DNA from: an uncultured Hymenobacter sp.
GTDB taxonomy: Bacteria; Bacteroidota; Bacteroidia; Cytophagales; Hymenobacteraceae
Reading direction: 5' to 3'
Length of the DNA: 64,000 nt
NCBI GenBank assembly: GCA_913776615.1
Contig: CAJYPK010000004.1
Span: forward strand, 117,860-181,859
In this document: positions 63,434-64,000 of the stretch, in pieces
How the letters are laid out: every line of letters begins with the position of its first letter
Position numbering within the stretch: the stretch's first letter is position 1
The notes under the pieces: model-generated
Seen by the model: the letters and a program-made list of their open reading frames with translations, nothing else
Told to the model about the DNA's origin: nothing
Databases searched by the model: none
Made by a program: the position numbers and the translations under genes

Positions 63434-63566
63434 CTAGTGCTGCGTCAAGGAAATTAGCGAACATAATTTGGGGTTGGCTCCCCCTCTCCTTTTTCGGAGA
63501 GGGGGCCGGGGGGTGAGGCGCTACGGTCGCACGTTTTATTAAGCAACTTCCTTGACTAAGCACTAG
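63434..63566. repeat. Inverted-repeat element with internal hairpin
   Basis: Terminal arms CTAGTGCTGCGTCAAGGAAA and the reverse complement of AACTTCCTTGACTAAGCACTAG bracket an internal hairpin CCCCTCTCCTTTTTCGGAGAGGGG near 63481-63504 and a G-rich tract. It is 18 bp from the histidine kinase stop and looks like a small non-coding mobile repeat. The remainder of the 307-bp gap holds nothing else I can name. Confidence 0.65.
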
Positions 63567-63584
63567 TCACCTCGCCCGCTGGCC

Positions 63585-64000
63585 CTACTGGCAGGGTAGC
63601 ACAAGGTGCACCCGGTAGCCCCCGGCCGGCAAGGGGCCCGCCTGCAACTGCCCCCGCAGCGCCGCCGCCCGCTGGCCCATGTTGCGCAAGCCCATCCCGC
63701 TGCGGCCTCCCCCCGCGCTCAGCGGCCCGTCGTTCTCCACCGTCAACGCCAGCTCCCCCCCCTGCTGCGCCAGCGTCACGGTCAACTGCGTGGCCCCCGG
63801 GGCGTGGCGCACGGCGTTGGTGACGGCCTCCTTGAAGATCAGGTACAGGTGCTGGCGGCAGTCGGCCGGCAAAGCCTGCGACTCGGCCAGCCCGTGGCTG
63901 CGCAGCTCGGTGGCCAGCCCGGCGGGCGTGCTGAGCTGGTAGAGGTAGTCGCCCATGCGGTCGAGTAAGGCCCCGGCCGTGTCGGCCTGCGCGTCGATGC
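63585..64000 (-). CDS. Sensor histidine kinase, C-terminal part (5' end beyond window)
   Basis: The frame is open from the right edge to the stop at 63585, giving 138 visible residues, so the protein is cut at its N-terminal side; the usable start is outside the window. The visible part is the HATPase_c domain of the NarX/DegS-type kinases that pair with LuxR-type regulators: N box LIFKEAVTNAVRHAPGATQL and G boxes VENDGPLSAGGGRSGMGLRN. It ends VHLVLPCQ. It is convergent with the response regulator at 62642, with which it forms a probable two-component pair. The input domain cannot be seen. Confidence 0.85.
   Translation of the reverse strand, partial: IDAQADTAGALLDRMGDYLYQLSTPAGLATELRSHGLAESQALPADCRQHLYLIFKEAVTNAVRHAPGATQLTVTLAQQGGELALTVENDGPLSAGGGRSGMGLRNMGQRAAALRGQLQAGPLPAGGYRVHLVLPCQ

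Overview
The window reads as chromosomal DNA from a GC-rich member of the Bacteroidota, most like the Hymenobacter group. Supporting signs are several secreted proteins with a YPNP-type C-terminal type IX secretion (T9SS) sorting domain, a long SecA of 1139 residues, DUF4252- and DUF2490-like proteins, a GalB-type GH2 beta-galactosidase, and intergenic palindromes of kinds common in that group. The genus is an inference. I found no rRNA or tRNA gene, CRISPR array, integrase or transposase.

Layout. 1-4.8 kb: an unknown membrane protein cut by the left edge, gatC, a PlsC-type acyltransferase, a NUDIX hydrolase, a small acidic protein and a DUF4252 lipoprotein. 4.86-7.9 kb: two CDP-paratose 2-epimerase-like SDR enzymes and a GT2 glycosyltransferase. 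7.9-18 kb: a lipoprotein, a membrane protein, ALDH7-type aldehyde dehydrogenase, an HtrA protease, an Hsp20, a DUF2490-like protein, an M20 amidohydrolase, a SPOR-like lipoprotein and deoC. 18-26 kb: a T9SS propeller protein, secA, glf and a partner glycosyltransferase. 26.3-29.6 kb: a cell-wall operon (class B PBP, dapF, GNAT). 29.7-46.9 kb: galB, dps, a methyltransferase, a Ppx/GppA phosphatase, a blaI / MORN-like lipoprotein / M56-TonB operon, a malate/lactate dehydrogenase-like oxidoreductase, a PAP2 phosphatase, two GH13 amylases (one lipoprotein, one cytoplasmic), an SMR transporter and GNAT enzymes. 47.09-50.58 kb: the peptide cassette described next. 50.9-64 kb: an M1 peptidase, a nitroreductase, a VOC protein, a lipoprotein, two T9SS cargo proteins, a 1479-residue adhesin with an S74-type chaperone, and a response regulator / histidine kinase pair cut by the right edge.

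The most interesting locus is 47091-50581 on the minus strand. A 45-residue peptide has an acidic leader-like half and one Trp near its C terminus. It lies downstream of an M50 membrane protease with a PqqD/RRE-like N-terminal region. That in turn lies 11 bp downstream of a 646-residue protein joining a class I isoprenoid-synthase-like half (DDVED) to a prenyltransferase/squalene-cyclase-like half. The set resembles a ComQ/ComX-type prenylated-peptide system rebuilt with RiPP-style parts. I do not recognise it as a described system; the function is an inference.

Other notable structures are four copies of a palindromic repeat of about 80-120 bp with conserved ends, two of them 2-10 bp from a start codon; a perfect 55-bp palindrome upstream of blaI; a 27-bp-stem palindrome nested inside a larger one; and a two-tier dyad between the adhesin and response regulator genes.
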